Part shown: piece by piece, positions 34,626 through 45,594 of the stretch
Layout: each line of letters starts with the position of its first letter
Position numbering within the stretch: the stretch's first letter is position 1
From: Rhizobium sp.
Lineage (GTDB): Bacteria; Pseudomonadota; Alphaproteobacteria; Rhizobiales; Rhizobiaceae
DNA length: 64,000 bases
Direction: 5' to 3'
Assembly (NCBI GenBank): GCA_027533385.1
Contig: JAPZUE010000004.1
Location: 248,001 to 312,000 of the forward strand
Notes under the pieces: generated by a model
What the model saw: the letters and a program-made list of their open reading frames with translations, nothing else
The model's database searches: none
What the model was told of the DNA's origin: nothing
Translations under genes and position numbers: made by a program

Positions 34626-36332
34626 TTACTTAGCGCGCGACCAGTCGGCGACGTTCCAGAGTTCCGAATCCCAGGCATTCATCTTCACGCCGAGCAGCGT
34701 GTTGTTGACAGCCGAGGGCTGACCACGATGGATGAGCGGGATCTGGGCGACATCGTTGGAGAGCATGTCGTTCAGCTGGATGGAGATCGCGGCGCGATCT
34801 TCCAGCTTGGAGGTGGTGCCGAGCTTCTTGACCAGCTCGTCATAGGCCGGGTTGCAGTAGCGGACGATGTTTTCACCCTGCCAGCCATTGGCCGGGCCCG
34901 GGATCTTGTCGCACATCCAGCTTGCCATGTACTTCTCCGGATCCGTGCCGTCGAAGTTGTTGGTGTACATCTGCACGTCGGCATAGAACTTCTGGAAGGT
35001 GTCCGGGGAAGCCGGGTCACCGCCGAAGAAGACGGACGCGGAGACGTTGCGCAGTTCGGCGGCAACGCCGATCTGGCTCCACCAATCCTTCACGAGCGCC
35101 TGGGTGCCCTGACGAACCGAGTTGGTCGAGGTCTGGTAGAGGAAGGAGAGCTTGACGCCGTCCTTCTCGCGGATGCCGTCGGAGCCCATCTTCCAGCCGG
35201 CATCTTCGAGCAGCTTGTTGGCGCCCTCGATGTCCTGCTTCAGGCACCAGTCGACATTCTTGGAGACGTAGATGTCGGGCGCGGGCAGGATGTTGCAGGT
35301 CGGGCGACCATTGGCGCCGTAGCCGGCTTCAACAAGGATGTCGCGGTCGATGGAGATCGACAGGGCGCGGCGGACGGCCGGATCGGACAGGGCCGGATGC
35401 GGACCGGCTTCCTTGGTCGAACGCTTGTCGCCAAGCGACGGATCGACGGCGAAGGGGTTGATGTCGATACGCTCGACCTGGGTGCCGAAGGCAACTTCGA
35501 TCTTGCCTTTGCCTGCTGCCAGCATCTGAGCGAGGATTTCCGGCTCGACCTGCATGTTCCAGGCGTAGTCGAATTCGCCGGTTTCCAGAACCGAGCGCGC
35601 AGCAGAGGCTGCGTCACCACCACCCTTCAGGGTGACCGAAGCGAAGGCCGGCTTGGCCGGGTCGCGGTAGTTCGGGTTGGCGGTGAAGGTCACGACGTCG
35701 TTCGGCTTGAATTCGTTGACGACGAAGGGGCCGGTGCCGATCGGGCCGAAGTTTGCGGCGGTGCATTCCGGTGCCTTGGCGCCAAGGCAATCCTTGAACT
35801 GGGCAGCCTGGATCAGCGGCGACTGGGCGCCGACAAAGGCGCTGTACGGATAGGGCTTCGCATCGGCGAAGGTGACCCTGATCGTGGAGGCGTCGACGGC
35901 CTCGACATTGGTCACGCCTTCGAAGTAGGCGCCCTGGGCGCAACCGCCGTCGGGTGCGGTGCAATATTTCCAGGTGAAGATGGCGTCTTCGGCGGTGACA
36001 GCCGTGCCGTCCGACCACTTGAGATCGGGCTTCAGCTTCCAGGTGATGCTCTTCAGGTCGGCCGAGACGCCACCGTTTTCAACGGTCGGAATTTCAGCAG
36101 CGAGCATCGGCACCAGTGCGCCTGTTTCGTCGTAGCGGGCCAGCGGCTCGATGACCATAGAGGCCGCATAGACTTCCTTGGTGCCCCCGGACAGATACGG
36201 GTTCATCGTCGAGACGGCCTGCCAGAAGATGATCTTCAGGTCGCCATCGGTGCCGCGTTCGGCCATGGCCGGCGCTGCCGTCAGCGCGAAAGCGGCAGCA
36301 GACGCCGCCAGCATCAGTTTGCGAGTGTTCAT
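34626..36332 (-). CDS. Oligopeptide-type ABC transporter binding protein (SBP_bac_5)
   Basis: 568 residues. The signal peptide MNTRKLMLAASAAAFALTAAPAMA is followed by the family 5 fold: WQAVSTMNPYLSGGTKEVYAASM, the WKLKPDLKWSDGTAVTAEDAIFTW motif typical of Dpp/Opp/App proteins, and the ligand region NSVRQGTQALVKDWWSQIGV. GGGGAA lies upstream of ATG 36332. It delivers peptides or peptide-like solutes to the OppBC-type permeases encoded downstream; the matching double ATPase lies across the divergent promoter at 37863. Confidence 0.92.
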   Translation of the reverse strand: MNTRKLMLAASAAAFALTAAPAMAERGTDGDLKIIFWQAVSTMNPYLSGGTKEVYAASMVIEPLARYDETGALVPMLAAEIPTVENGGVSADLKSITWKLKPDLKWSDGTAVTAEDAIFTWKYCTAPDGGCAQGAYFEGVTNVEAVDASTIRVTFADAKPYPYSAFVGAQSPLIQAAQFKDCLGAKAPECTAANFGPIGTGPFVVNEFKPNDVVTFTANPNYRDPAKPAFASVTLKGGGDAASAARSVLETGEFDYAWNMQVEPEILAQMLAAGKGKIEVAFGTQVERIDINPFAVDPSLGDKRSTKEAGPHPALSDPAVRRALSISIDRDILVEAGYGANGRPTCNILPAPDIYVSKNVDWCLKQDIEGANKLLEDAGWKMGSDGIREKDGVKLSFLYQTSTNSVRQGTQALVKDWWSQIGVAAELRNVSASVFFGGDPASPDTFQKFYADVQMYTNNFDGTDPEKYMASWMCDKIPGPANGWQGENIVRYCNPAYDELVKKLGTTSKLEDRAAISIQLNDMLSNDVAQIPLIHRGQPSAVNNTLLGVKMNAWDSELWNVADWSRAK

Positions 36333-36653
36333 GTGCTCATTCCCCATTATTCTTGTTTGCAGGCATGATGGTGACCCGATCTGCCGGCCAGCGATGTGGC
36401 CAGCCCAATCATCAAATGTCAACCACCTATCTTTTTGGTATCGCAGGAAAAATTTTCAGTCTCGTTTGATTTGTGAGTCGCCATGGACGTGCCCGAACAG
36501 CGCTGCGAACTGTCGGGTTGGCTAAAATTTAGGCCATGTAAGCACAAGCCTATTTTCCATGCAAGATGGAATTTTGCGGCTTGCCAAAGCTGTCCATCGC
36601 TGCACAGTATGCGCGAAATCCTGCGGGGAACAACGACAAAAAGAGGTCATTTC
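36333..36653. promoter_or_regulatory. Divergent promoter region of the peptide importer
   Basis: 321 bp between the binding-protein gene (minus) and the M20 gene (plus). A more AT-rich portion lies at about 36410-36480 (AATCATCAAATG, AAAAATTTTCAG). It must hold both promoters, but I cannot assign -35/-10 boxes or an operator with confidence. Confidence 0.35.
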
Positions 36654-37817
36654 ATGCCAGTGCTCAACCGCGCCAGCGAACTTCAGCCTGAGGTCGCTGA
36701 GTGGCGCCGTCATCTGCACCAGAATCCGGAGCTGCTGTTCGATGTGCATGGCACCGCAGCCTTCGTCACCGACAAGCTGAAGGAGTTCGGTTGCGACGTG
36801 GTGAAGACGGGGATCGGTCGAACCGGTGTGGTCGGAATCATCAAGGGCAATCGTGGCGACGGACCGGTCGTCGGCTTCCGTGCCGACATGGATGCTCTGC
36901 CCATTCATGAAATGTCCGGCAAGCCCTGGGCCTCCAAGACGCCCGGCAAGATGCATGCCTGCGGCCATGACGGTCACACCGCCATGCTGCTTGGAGCTGC
37001 CAAGTATCTTGCCGAAACCCGCAATTTCCGTGGCTCGATCGCGGTGATCTTCCAGCCTGCTGAGGAAGGCGGCGGTGGCGCACGCGAAATGGTCGCCGAC
37101 GGGATGATGGAGAATTTCGGCATCAAGGAAGTGTACGGCATGCACAATCACCCCGGCATGGCGGTTGGCACCTTTGCCACGCGCAGGGGCTCAATCATGG
37201 CGGCCGCCGACCAGTTCGACATCGAGATCGAAGGCCGCAGCGGCCATGCGGCGCAACCGCACAAGAGCGTCGATCCGGTGCTGGCGGCCTCCCAGGTCGT
37301 GGTCGCCCTGCAGTCGATCGCATCACGCGAGGCCGACCCGTTGAGCTCGGTCGTCATCACCGTCACCAAGATCCATGGCGGTGACGCCTATAATGTCATT
37401 CCGGATATGGTGAAGCTCTCGGGCACGGTGCGCACGCTTCTGCCGGAAATGCGGCAGATGGCCGAGACGCGTATCGGCGAGATCGCGAGTGGCGTTGCCA
37501 TGGCGATGGGGGCAAAGGCGACGCTGCGCTATCATCGCGGCTATCCCGTCACCTTCAATCATGCGTCTGAAACCGATTTTGCCATCGACATCATGCGCAA
37601 GGTTGCTGGCGATCATGCCGTCAGCGATGCCTTCCCGCCGACCATGGGCGCGGAGGATTTCTCCTACATGCTCGAATCACGTCCCGGTTCGTTTGTCTTC
37701 ATCGGCAATGGCGATACCGCCAACCTGCATAACTCAGCCTATGACTTCAACGACGAAGTCATTCCCTATGGCATCAGCTATTGGGTGACACTGGCCGAGA
37801 CGGCGCTTGCCGCCTGA
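36654..37817 (+). CDS. M20D amidohydrolase (hippurate hydrolase / IAA-amino acid hydrolase type)
   Basis: 387 residues. Metal and catalytic motifs: GFRADMDALPI, MHACGHDGHTAML, FQPAEEGGGGAREM, YGMHNHPGMAVG, a dimerisation lid (GRSGHAAQPHKSVDP) and the late MGAEDFSYML. It removes N-acyl groups from amino acids or hydrolyses amino-acid conjugates. GAGG seven bases before ATG 36654 supports the start. It is the first gene of the plus-strand unit with the ABC ATPase, so it probably processes what the importer brings in. Confidence 0.92.
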   Translation: MPVLNRASELQPEVAEWRRHLHQNPELLFDVHGTAAFVTDKLKEFGCDVVKTGIGRTGVVGIIKGNRGDGPVVGFRADMDALPIHEMSGKPWASKTPGKMHACGHDGHTAMLLGAAKYLAETRNFRGSIAVIFQPAEEGGGGAREMVADGMMENFGIKEVYGMHNHPGMAVGTFATRRGSIMAAADQFDIEIEGRSGHAAQPHKSVDPVLAASQVVVALQSIASREADPLSSVVITVTKIHGGDAYNVIPDMVKLSGTVRTLLPEMRQMAETRIGEIASGVAMAMGAKATLRYHRGYPVTFNHASETDFAIDIMRKVAGDHAVSDAFPPTMGAEDFSYMLESRPGSFVFIGNGDTANLHNSAYDFNDEVIPYGISYWVTLAETALAA

Positions 37818-37862
37818 TTAAACGACCAGATCTCGAAATAGAAAAGACCAGGGGAACGGGAT

Positions 37863-39698
<1,836 letters not shown>

Positions 39699-39747
39699 GA
39701 TCGGTCCGGTCCGCCGGAACGGTGCGAAGGGCGGGGATATCGCCTGT

Positions 39748-40239
39748 TCACTCGACGGGAGCGTTGCCGAAGCCTGCGATGGTCACGTGGCCCGTCCACT
39801 CGTATTTCGTGGCATCGATGATTTGCGGGCGTGGGTGGGCGAAGCCGTGATAGAGAAGTGCATAGCAGCGCGTCAGGGTTTCGCCCGGTGCGAGCGCCCG
39901 GTCATGGCTCAGAGTGCCGCGATAGGCGACGGTTGAGCGGCCCGGCAGTCGGCCGATCACGTCGAATGACAGCCGGTTGACCGTCTCGTCTGCATTGTTC
40001 GCAATGGTGGCCGCGAGCGGCAGTTTCGGATCGACGCAGATCTTCGGATCAGCTGCCAGTGTTACTGTGACAGCCGAGAAGGCGTTTTGCTGCCTGCGCG
40101 ACTGGTCGTCACTGAAGAGCCAGACGGCGGTCGCCAGGGCTGCGATCATCGCCGACAGGCCCATCGCCCAAGGTCGGCGCCTGAGGAAAAGCTCGATCAG
40201 CAGAAAGGCCAGGGCTGCAGCGATGAGGACGGCTATCAC
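39748..40239 (-). CDS. Hypothetical membrane-anchored protein
   Basis: 163 residues from a GTG at 40239; the true start is uncertain because no good ribosome site is visible and the frame stays open to 40302. Two hydrophobic helices (VIAVLIAAALAFLLIELFL and GLSAMIAALATAVWLF) are followed by a periplasmic beta-rich domain (about 65-163) with two cysteines (DPKICVDP, TRCYAL). Family not recognised. Divergent from the nitrilase gene. Confidence 0.6.
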   Translation of the reverse strand: MIAVLIAAALAFLLIELFLRRRPWAMGLSAMIAALATAVWLFSDDQSRRQQNAFSAVTVTLAADPKICVDPKLPLAATIANNADETVNRLSFDVIGRLPGRSTVAYRGTLSHDRALAPGETLTRCYALLYHGFAHPRPQIIDATKYEWTGHVTIAGFGNAPVE

Positions 40240-40409
40240 GAGGGATCTGCTTCGAGACAATGTTTCATGCCTTGAACATAAGCTCCGGCCCGCGAAAGGC
40301 AACTTGGCAGGCGCCCTGCCTTGGAGTTGCCGCTTGTTTCCCTTAGGCTTGTCCGACTAACCTCCCACGTTAAGTTCTCACGTAAACCTCCCATGCAGAC
40401 AGGTGCAAG

Positions 40410-41198
40410 ATGCTGATTTCGCTCTACCAAATGCAGCCGCTTTCGGGCGATGTACCGGGCAATCTCGGCAAGATAGCGCAGGCGGCCATGGCCTCTGCGG
40501 AAATGGGGGCGGAGCTCCTGGTGACGCCCGAACTTGGCACCAGCGGTTATGCGCTCGGCGCGCAATTCGAGGAGGTCGCAGAAGGACGCGACGGGTCGAT
40601 CATCGCGGCGCTGACGGAGATTTCGGCTGATTGCGGCCTTGCGATCTGCGCCGGTTTCCCCGAGCGCGACGGCAACCAGGTGTTCAATTCCTCGGTGCTG
40701 ATCCGGCCCGATGGCAGCACGGAATTCTACCGCAAGAGCCATCTGTACGGAGATGGAGAGCGGGCGGCCTTCGTGCCGGGGTCGGAGCCGCCGCATGTCT
40801 TCGATCTCAATGGCATCAAGACCGGCATGCTGATCTGCTATGATGTGGAATTCCCGGAAAATGTCCGCACTCTGGCGCTGGCCGGCGCCGAGTTGATCCT
40901 GGTGCCGACCTCCCTGCCGCAGGGCATCATCAGCCGGCGCATTGCCGATAGCGTTGTCCCGACCCGCGCCTTCGAGAACGGCGTGTTTCTCGCCTATGCC
41001 GATCTCTGCGGCGAGGAAAACGGGCTCTCCTATGGCGGTCGTTCGGTGATCCTTGGTCCCGATGGTGACGAACTGGCCCGTGCCGGCATGCGGGAGACGC
41101 TGCTGGTCGCCGAGGTCGAGCCGAAGGCCTATGACGATGCGCGGGCGCAGAACCCCTACCTGATCGACCGGCGACCGGGTCTCTATCGTTTGGGGTGA
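40410..41198 (+). CDS. Carbon-nitrogen hydrolase (nitrilase superfamily)
   Basis: 262 residues with the Glu-Lys-Cys triad in order: Glu41 in VTPELGTSGY, Lys109 in EFYRKSHLYG, Cys143 in LICYDVEFPE. The pattern PTRAFENGVFLAYAD and the length fit bacterial aliphatic or (R)-amidase members rather than true nitrilases. It probably cleaves a small amide. Start ATG 40410; it stands alone between a hypothetical gene and an EI24 gene 63 bp downstream. Confidence 0.88.
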   Translation: MLISLYQMQPLSGDVPGNLGKIAQAAMASAEMGAELLVTPELGTSGYALGAQFEEVAEGRDGSIIAALTEISADCGLAICAGFPERDGNQVFNSSVLIRPDGSTEFYRKSHLYGDGERAAFVPGSEPPHVFDLNGIKTGMLICYDVEFPENVRTLALAGAELILVPTSLPQGIISRRIADSVVPTRAFENGVFLAYADLCGEENGLSYGGRSVILGPDGDELARAGMRETLLVAEVEPKAYDDARAQNPYLIDRRPGLYRLG

Positions 41199-41261
41199 GG
41201 GCCCGCATTGCAGCGCGCGCCTTGGCCTCCTACATCACGGCGACAGATGAAGGAGACCCCG

Positions 41262-41984
41262 ATGATTCTTGACGCTGCCGCGTTGTCCCTGCGCAACCTC
41301 TTCGCCCCGGAGACGCGGACTGTCTTCTGGAAGACGCTGGGTCTGACGATCATCGTGCTGATCGGCCTCTGGTTCGGTCTGCGCGAAAGTTTCATGACCT
41401 TCGTCATGCCTATGCTCCAAGGTCTGATACCGGACCTGCCGGATTGGGCGGGGTGGTTGACCTTCATCTTCGGCATTCTGGCGAGCATCGGTCTGGCGCT
41501 CGCCCTGGCTTTGCTGCTGTCCCCCGTCACGGCGATCATCGCAGGCCTGTTTCTCGATGATGTCGCCGAAGTCGTGGAGAAGCGGGACTATCCGAATGAT
41601 CCGCCGGGTAAGGCGATGCCGATGGGGGAAGCGATCGTCGCTTCGATCAAGTTCTTCGGCATCGTCATCGTCGGCAATCTGATTGCGCTGATGCTCCTTT
41701 TCATCCCAGGCATCAACATCATCGCCTTCTTCCTGGTGAACGGTTACCTGCTCGGCCGCGAGTTCTTCGAGTTCGCCGCCATGCGTTTCCGCAGTGCCGA
41801 GGAGGCGAAGCTCCTGCGCTCGCGCCATTCCGGCACGGTGTTCATGGCCGGCCTTGTGATTGCGCTTTTCCTCGCGGTGCCGATCGTCAACCTGCTGACA
41901 CCGCTCTTTGCCGCAGGCCTGATGGTGCATCTGCACAAGGCGCTGACGGCGAAGGATCCGGCGACCTCATTGCGGCAAGGCTGA
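41262..41984 (+). CDS. EI24 / CysZ-like membrane protein
   Basis: 240 residues. About five hydrophobic stretches with family features [21 protein letters not shown] at the start and [17 protein letters not shown] in the middle, typical of the EI24 domain. E. coli CysZ mediates sulfate uptake; the role of the alphaproteobacterial branch is uncertain. AGGAG lies six bases before ATG 41262. The 3' end overlaps the convergent glyoxalase gene by 18 bp. Confidence 0.88.
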   Translation: MILDAAALSLRNLFAPETRTVFWKTLGLTIIVLIGLWFGLRESFMTFVMPMLQGLIPDLPDWAGWLTFIFGILASIGLALALALLLSPVTAIIAGLFLDDVAEVVEKRDYPNDPPGKAMPMGEAIVASIKFFGIVIVGNLIALMLLFIPGINIIAFFLVNGYLLGREFFEFAAMRFRSAEEAKLLRSRHSGTVFMAGLVIALFLAVPIVNLLTPLFAAGLMVHLHKALTAKDPATSLRQG

Positions 41985-42392
41985 CGCCTCGTATTGCGCG
42001 GCAAATTCGGCGCTTGGCGGGATCGGTTTGATGACGTCGATCAGGACGCCATTCGGATCGGCGGTGATGAAATGCCGCTGGCCGAAGTCTTCGTCCCTGA
42101 TGTCGAGCAGCATCGGCAGGCCGGCCTGTTTCAGTCTGTCATAGACAGCGTCCACGTCTTCGACCTCGAAGTTCAGGAGCAGGCCGGAGGCCTTTCCGCG
42201 GTGTCCCGACGGGACCGTCTCATGGTTCCCGTCGAGGATGGCGAGCGTCACCTTTTCGTCTTCGGTTGACTGCAGATGGACATACCAGTCGGCGGTGAAG
42301 AGCGGCTCGAAGTGAAAATGGCGTCGGTAGAAGGCCGTCGTCGCTTCGACATTGTCCGTCATGATGACGGGATAGTAGCTCGTGGTCCTCAT
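41967..42392 (-). CDS. Glyoxalase / VOC-family protein
   Basis: 141 residues. Two beta-alpha-beta-beta-beta halves: [30 protein letters not shown] and [23 protein letters not shown], ending with the usual [17 protein letters not shown]. Metal-ligand positions are not obvious, so it may be a binding or resistance-type VOC protein. GGAGGG lies upstream of ATG 42392. Divergent from a TetR gene across a tandem operator, so it is a likely regulatory target. Confidence 0.85.
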   Translation of the reverse strand: MRTTSYYPVIMTDNVEATTAFYRRHFHFEPLFTADWYVHLQSTEDEKVTLAILDGNHETVPSGHRGKASGLLLNFEVEDVDAVYDRLKQAGLPMLLDIRDEDFGQRHFITADPNGVLIDVIKPIPPSAEFAAQYEASALPQ

Positions 42393-42415
42393 CCCTTTCC
42401 CTCCGCGATGATTTA

Positions 42416-42466
42416 ACATACAATCTGCACGTATCTTTGCAATTAACATACATTCTGTTTGTATGT
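42416..42466. promoter_or_regulatory. Tandem TetR operator
   Basis: Two 21-base imperfect palindromes at 42416-42436 and 42446-42466, 30 bp centre to centre. Site 2 has perfect seven-base arms ACATACA and TGTATGT around a seven-base core. Site 1 has ACATACA and CGTATCT. Both lie in the 86-bp gap between the divergent glyoxalase and tetR genes. Confidence 0.7.
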
Positions 42467-42478
42467 AAAGGGGTGACG

Positions 42479-43060
42479 GTGGCGCGCAATACCAGAGAAG
42501 GAACCGAGGCGACGCGTCTGGCGCTGATCTCGGCGGCCAGACGGCTCTTCGTCGAAAAGGGCTATTCGGAGACGGCAACGCCGGACATCGTGGCCGCAGC
42601 GGGTGTGACACGCGGTGCGCTCTACCATCATTTCGAGGACAAGCGGGCGCTGTTCAGGGCGGTGATCGAACAGGAAGCGATGGCGGTCGCATCCGAGATC
42701 GATCGCGGCGCTGCATCGGCTGCGACCCCGCGAGAGGCGCTGATCTCGGGGGCTTCGGCCTATTTCGCGGCGATGGCAGTCGAAGGCCGTGCGCGGCTGA
42801 TGCTGCTGGAAGCGCCGGCGGTGCTGGGTGTCGAGCGCACGGCCGAGATCGACCGGGACAATGCCGAGGATCGGCTGCTTGAGGGTGTTTCAGACTGTCT
42901 CGGAGCGGCGGCATCTGCGGATGAGGTCCGCGCGCTGACCAACCTGCTGTCTTCCGCCTTCGACCGAGCGGTTCTCGAAATCGAGCGCGGCGGCGATCCC
43001 AGTCTCTACGAGGCTGCGATTGCTCGGCTGATTGACGGGCTCATTCCTCGTTCGCGTTGA
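42479..43060 (+). CDS. TetR-family repressor
   Basis: 193 residues. The helix-turn-helix at about 10-60 ([31 protein letters not shown]) has recognition part [17 protein letters not shown]. The rest is an alpha-helical ligand domain. I chose GTG 42479 with AAGGGG five bases upstream; GTG 42473 is equally in frame. It probably represses itself and the VOC gene through the tandem site. The 3' end overlaps nth by 20 bp. Confidence 0.88.
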   Translation: MARNTREGTEATRLALISAARRLFVEKGYSETATPDIVAAAGVTRGALYHHFEDKRALFRAVIEQEAMAVASEIDRGAASAATPREALISGASAYFAAMAVEGRARLMLLEAPAVLGVERTAEIDRDNAEDRLLEGVSDCLGAAASADEVRALTNLLSSAFDRAVLEIERGGDPSLYEAAIARLIDGLIPRSR

Positions 43061-43823
43061 AGATCTGCGGTGGCAGTTCGACGAGCGGGGCGGGGACATC
43101 GCAGGTCTTTTCCGGCGACTTGCAGATGTCGGCGATGACGCAGCGTTCGCATTCCGGTTTCCGGGCCTTGCAACAGTAGCGCCCATGCAGGATCAGCCAG
43201 TGATGGGCATGGAAGAGATATTGCTCGGGAATGATCCGCATCAGGATATCCTCGATCTCATCCGGCGTCTTGCCCGGTGCGAGCTTGATGCGGTTGCCGA
43301 TCCTCAGGATATGCGTATCAACAGCCATGGTCGGAATGCCGAAGGCCATGGACATCACGACGTTTGCGGTCTTGCGGCCCACACCAGGCAACGTCACCAG
43401 TTCCTCGCGGGTGCGGGGGACTTCGCTTCCGAAGTCGTCGACCAGCTTCTGGCTGAGCGCGATCACGTTCTTCGCCTTGTTGCGAAAAAGTCCGATCGTC
43501 TTGATGTAGTCGCGGACTTTTTCCTCGCCGAGCGCCAGCATCTTTTCCGGTGTATCCGCCACCTTGAAGAGGGCGCGCGTCGCTTTATTTACGCCTGCAT
43601 CGGTCGCTTGCGCGGAGAGTGCCACGGCGACCACGAGTGTGAACGGGTTGACGTGTTCCAGCTCGCCCTTTGGCTCCGGCCTCTGGATCGAGAAACGGCG
43701 AAAGATCTCTTCCAGTTCGGCTTTGGAGTAAGCCGTGCGACGGCGTGTCGCCGGCTTGCGACGGGTCGCCGGATTTGACTTTTTCAAGGTTTGGGTGCTG
43801 GATTTCGGCTTCGCTTCAGTCAT
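43041..43823 (-). CDS. nth: Endonuclease III, base excision repair
   Basis: 260 residues. Helix-hairpin-helix LPGVGRKTANVV with catalytic Lys, then the catalytic Asp in MAVDTHILR. The 4Fe-4S cluster is C-x6-C-x2-C-x5-C (CKARKPECERCVIADIC). It removes oxidised pyrimidines and cuts AP sites. A basic N-terminal extension of about 30 residues (KKSNPATRRKPATRRRT) exceeds the E. coli protein (211). Its start lies only 25 bp from the divergent DUF2244 start. Confidence 0.95.
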   Translation of the reverse strand: MTEAKPKSSTQTLKKSNPATRRKPATRRRTAYSKAELEEIFRRFSIQRPEPKGELEHVNPFTLVVAVALSAQATDAGVNKATRALFKVADTPEKMLALGEEKVRDYIKTIGLFRNKAKNVIALSQKLVDDFGSEVPRTREELVTLPGVGRKTANVVMSMAFGIPTMAVDTHILRIGNRIKLAPGKTPDEIEDILMRIIPEQYLFHAHHWLILHGRYCCKARKPECERCVIADICKSPEKTCDVPAPLVELPPQIFNANEE

Positions 43824-43848
43824 GGAAAACCTATAATCGGGCGCGGTG

Positions 43849-44343
43849 ATGGAAGGCAATCTCGAGCAGGCGGCGGATCAGCCGATTTTCGCAGCGGAAC
43901 TGACGCCTTACCGGTCGCTGGGGCGTAAAGGTTATCGCATCCTGTTTGCCATCACCGGGACCGTCTGCCTTGTGCATGCGATCTTCTTCATGGCGACCGG
44001 CGCCTGGCCGATCGGCCTGTTCTTCGGCCTGGACTTTCTCCTGCTCTACGGTGCTTTCTGGCTGAATTATCGTGCAGCACGTGCGCGTGAAGAGGTGACG
44101 GTGTCGCGGACCGAACTGTCAATCCGCAAGTTCACGCCCACAGGACGGATGACCGAACACACGTTCAAGACGCTCTGGGCCCGCTTCTTCGTCGAGCGCC
44201 ACGAAGAGTTCGGCATCACCTCCATGGCGGTGGCCGGCGAAGGGCGGCGAACCGATGTCGGCTCCTTCCTCAATCCCGATGATCGCGAGAGTTTCGCAAA
44301 GGCGATGACCGGTGCCCTGGCCACCGCCAAGCAGCGCATTTGA
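43849..44343 (+). CDS. DUF2244 membrane protein
   Basis: 164 residues. Two adjacent membrane helices (ILFAITGTVCLVHAIFFMATGAW and GLFFGLDFLLLYGAFWL) follow a cytoplasmic segment beginning PIFAAELTPYRSLG. The C-terminal domain (EVTVSRTELSIRKF...WARFFVE) is typical of DUF2244. Function unknown; the family is conserved in Alphaproteobacteria and often lies next to nth, as here. The start is uncertain by one codon (GTG 43846). Confidence 0.85.
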   Translation: MEGNLEQAADQPIFAAELTPYRSLGRKGYRILFAITGTVCLVHAIFFMATGAWPIGLFFGLDFLLLYGAFWLNYRAARAREEVTVSRTELSIRKFTPTGRMTEHTFKTLWARFFVERHEEFGITSMAVAGEGRRTDVGSFLNPDDRESFAKAMTGALATAKQRI

Positions 44344-44422
44344 TCGGGATCGAGGCCTGGCAAGAAACGGGTGGTATCCGCCGCCTCCTCGTGGTGAAGT
44401 CACGGTCAGATGAGGATTTGCC

Positions 44423-45307
44423 ATGACGCTTGCCCAACAGATCGACCTTTCCCGAACCACCGACATCACGCCCGATGGCTCTGACTACGAGACCGTGCGG
44501 CAGGTGATCGAGATGCTGACGCTGGACTATCAGCGCCAGCCGTCGCTGGAGGTGATTGCCGAGCGATTGCGGCAATCGCCGACACAGTTGCAAAAGACCT
44601 TCACCCGCTGGGCCGGGCTCTCACCCAAAGCCTTCCTGCAGGCGGTCACGCTCGATCACGCCAAGCGGCTGCTAGGCCATGAGGAAATGCCGCTGCTCGA
44701 GACATCGCTTGAGCTTGGTCTCTCCGGTCCCGGGCGTCTGCATGATCTCTTCGTCACACACGAGGCGATGAGCCCCGGCGAGTGGAAGGCACGCGGCGCA
44801 GGGCTCACGATCCGCTATGGCTATCATCCGTCGCCCTTCGGCCTTGCGCTCGTCATGACCACAGACCGCGGACTTGCGGGGCTCGCCTTTGCCGATCCCG
44901 GCGGTGAGGTCGCCTGTTTCGACGACATGGTGCAGCGCTGGCCGAATGCCCACTACGTCGAGGATGTGCAGGCCACGGCGTCTTATGCGGCGCGCGTCTT
45001 CGATCCCGAGCGCTGGTCTGCACAGGAGCCGCTGCGCGTCGTGCTGATCGGCTCGGACTTCCAGATACGGGTCTGGGAAAGCCTCCTGGAAATCCCGCTC
45101 GGGCGTGCCGTCACCTATTCCGACATCGCCCGAAAGATCGGCCAGCCGACTGCCAGCCGCGCGGTGGGGGCAGCCGTCGGCCGCAATCCGATCTCGTTTG
45201 TCGTGCCCTGCCACCGGGCGCTCGGCAAGAGCGGCGCGCTGACCGGGTATCACTGGGGCCTGACCCGCAAGCGTGCGATGCTGGGTTGGGAAGCGGGCAA
45301 GGCGTGA
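44423..45307 (+). CDS. Methylated-DNA-[protein]-cysteine S-methyltransferase with AraC-like domain
   Basis: 294 residues. About 25-125 is an AraC-type double helix-turn-helix (SLEVIAERLRQSPTQLQKTFTRWAGLSPKAFLQ), and about 130-290 the O6-alkylguanine transferase domain with acceptor Cys263 in FVVPCHRALGKSG and arginine finger in ASRAVGAAVGRNPI. The Ada N-terminal zinc domain with its phosphotriester-accepting cysteine is missing, so it is an Ada-like protein without the methyl-switch half. It repairs O6-methylguanine by suicide transfer. Whether the AraC part regulates genes is unknown. Confidence 0.92.
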   Translation: MTLAQQIDLSRTTDITPDGSDYETVRQVIEMLTLDYQRQPSLEVIAERLRQSPTQLQKTFTRWAGLSPKAFLQAVTLDHAKRLLGHEEMPLLETSLELGLSGPGRLHDLFVTHEAMSPGEWKARGAGLTIRYGYHPSPFGLALVMTTDRGLAGLAFADPGGEVACFDDMVQRWPNAHYVEDVQATASYAARVFDPERWSAQEPLRVVLIGSDFQIRVWESLLEIPLGRAVTYSDIARKIGQPTASRAVGAAVGRNPISFVVPCHRALGKSGALTGYHWGLTRKRAMLGWEAGKA

Positions 45308-45354
45308 GCGCGCGAGGTGCTTTCCGAAATCCCGCTTGTGTGAAAGGATGAACC

Positions 45355-45594
45355 ATGCGCAACACGGTTCATCTCCCTGAAGACATCAGCCGCCGGATCG
45401 ACAGTCTGGTCGAGCGGAGCAATCTCTCCCGCGATCAGATCGTGGAGGATGCGCTTGCCCAGGGCCGCTCGCTTGCATGGCAGGAGCAGTGGGTCGCGGG
45501 CGTGCTGGAAGGGCTGGCGGAGGCTGAACGCGGCGAGTTCGCCAGCGAAGCAGAGATTGAGGCCGTGTCCCGGGCCTGGCCAGAGCAGCTCTAG
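45355..45594 (+). CDS. Ribbon-helix-helix (CopG-type) protein, lone antitoxin-like
   Basis: 79 residues. The beta strand RNTVHLPEDIS and two helices (IDSLVERSNLSRDQIVEDAL) make a CopG/ParD-like DNA-binding fold. The acidic C-terminus (GLAEAERGEFASEAEIEAV) resembles a toxin-wrapping tail with the Glu-Phe pattern of ParD-type antitoxins. No toxin gene follows: the next gene is convergent and its stop overlaps this one by four bases. It could be a solitary regulator or the remnant of a ParDE pair. Confidence 0.8.
   Translation: MRNTVHLPEDISRRIDSLVERSNLSRDQIVEDALAQGRSLAWQEQWVAGVLEGLAEAERGEFASEAEIEAVSRAWPEQL

Noticed and set aside
34578..36368. A 596-codon plus-strand open frame opposite the peptide-binding protein
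   Set aside because: Pure shadow of the SBP gene; no start signal or recognisable domain.
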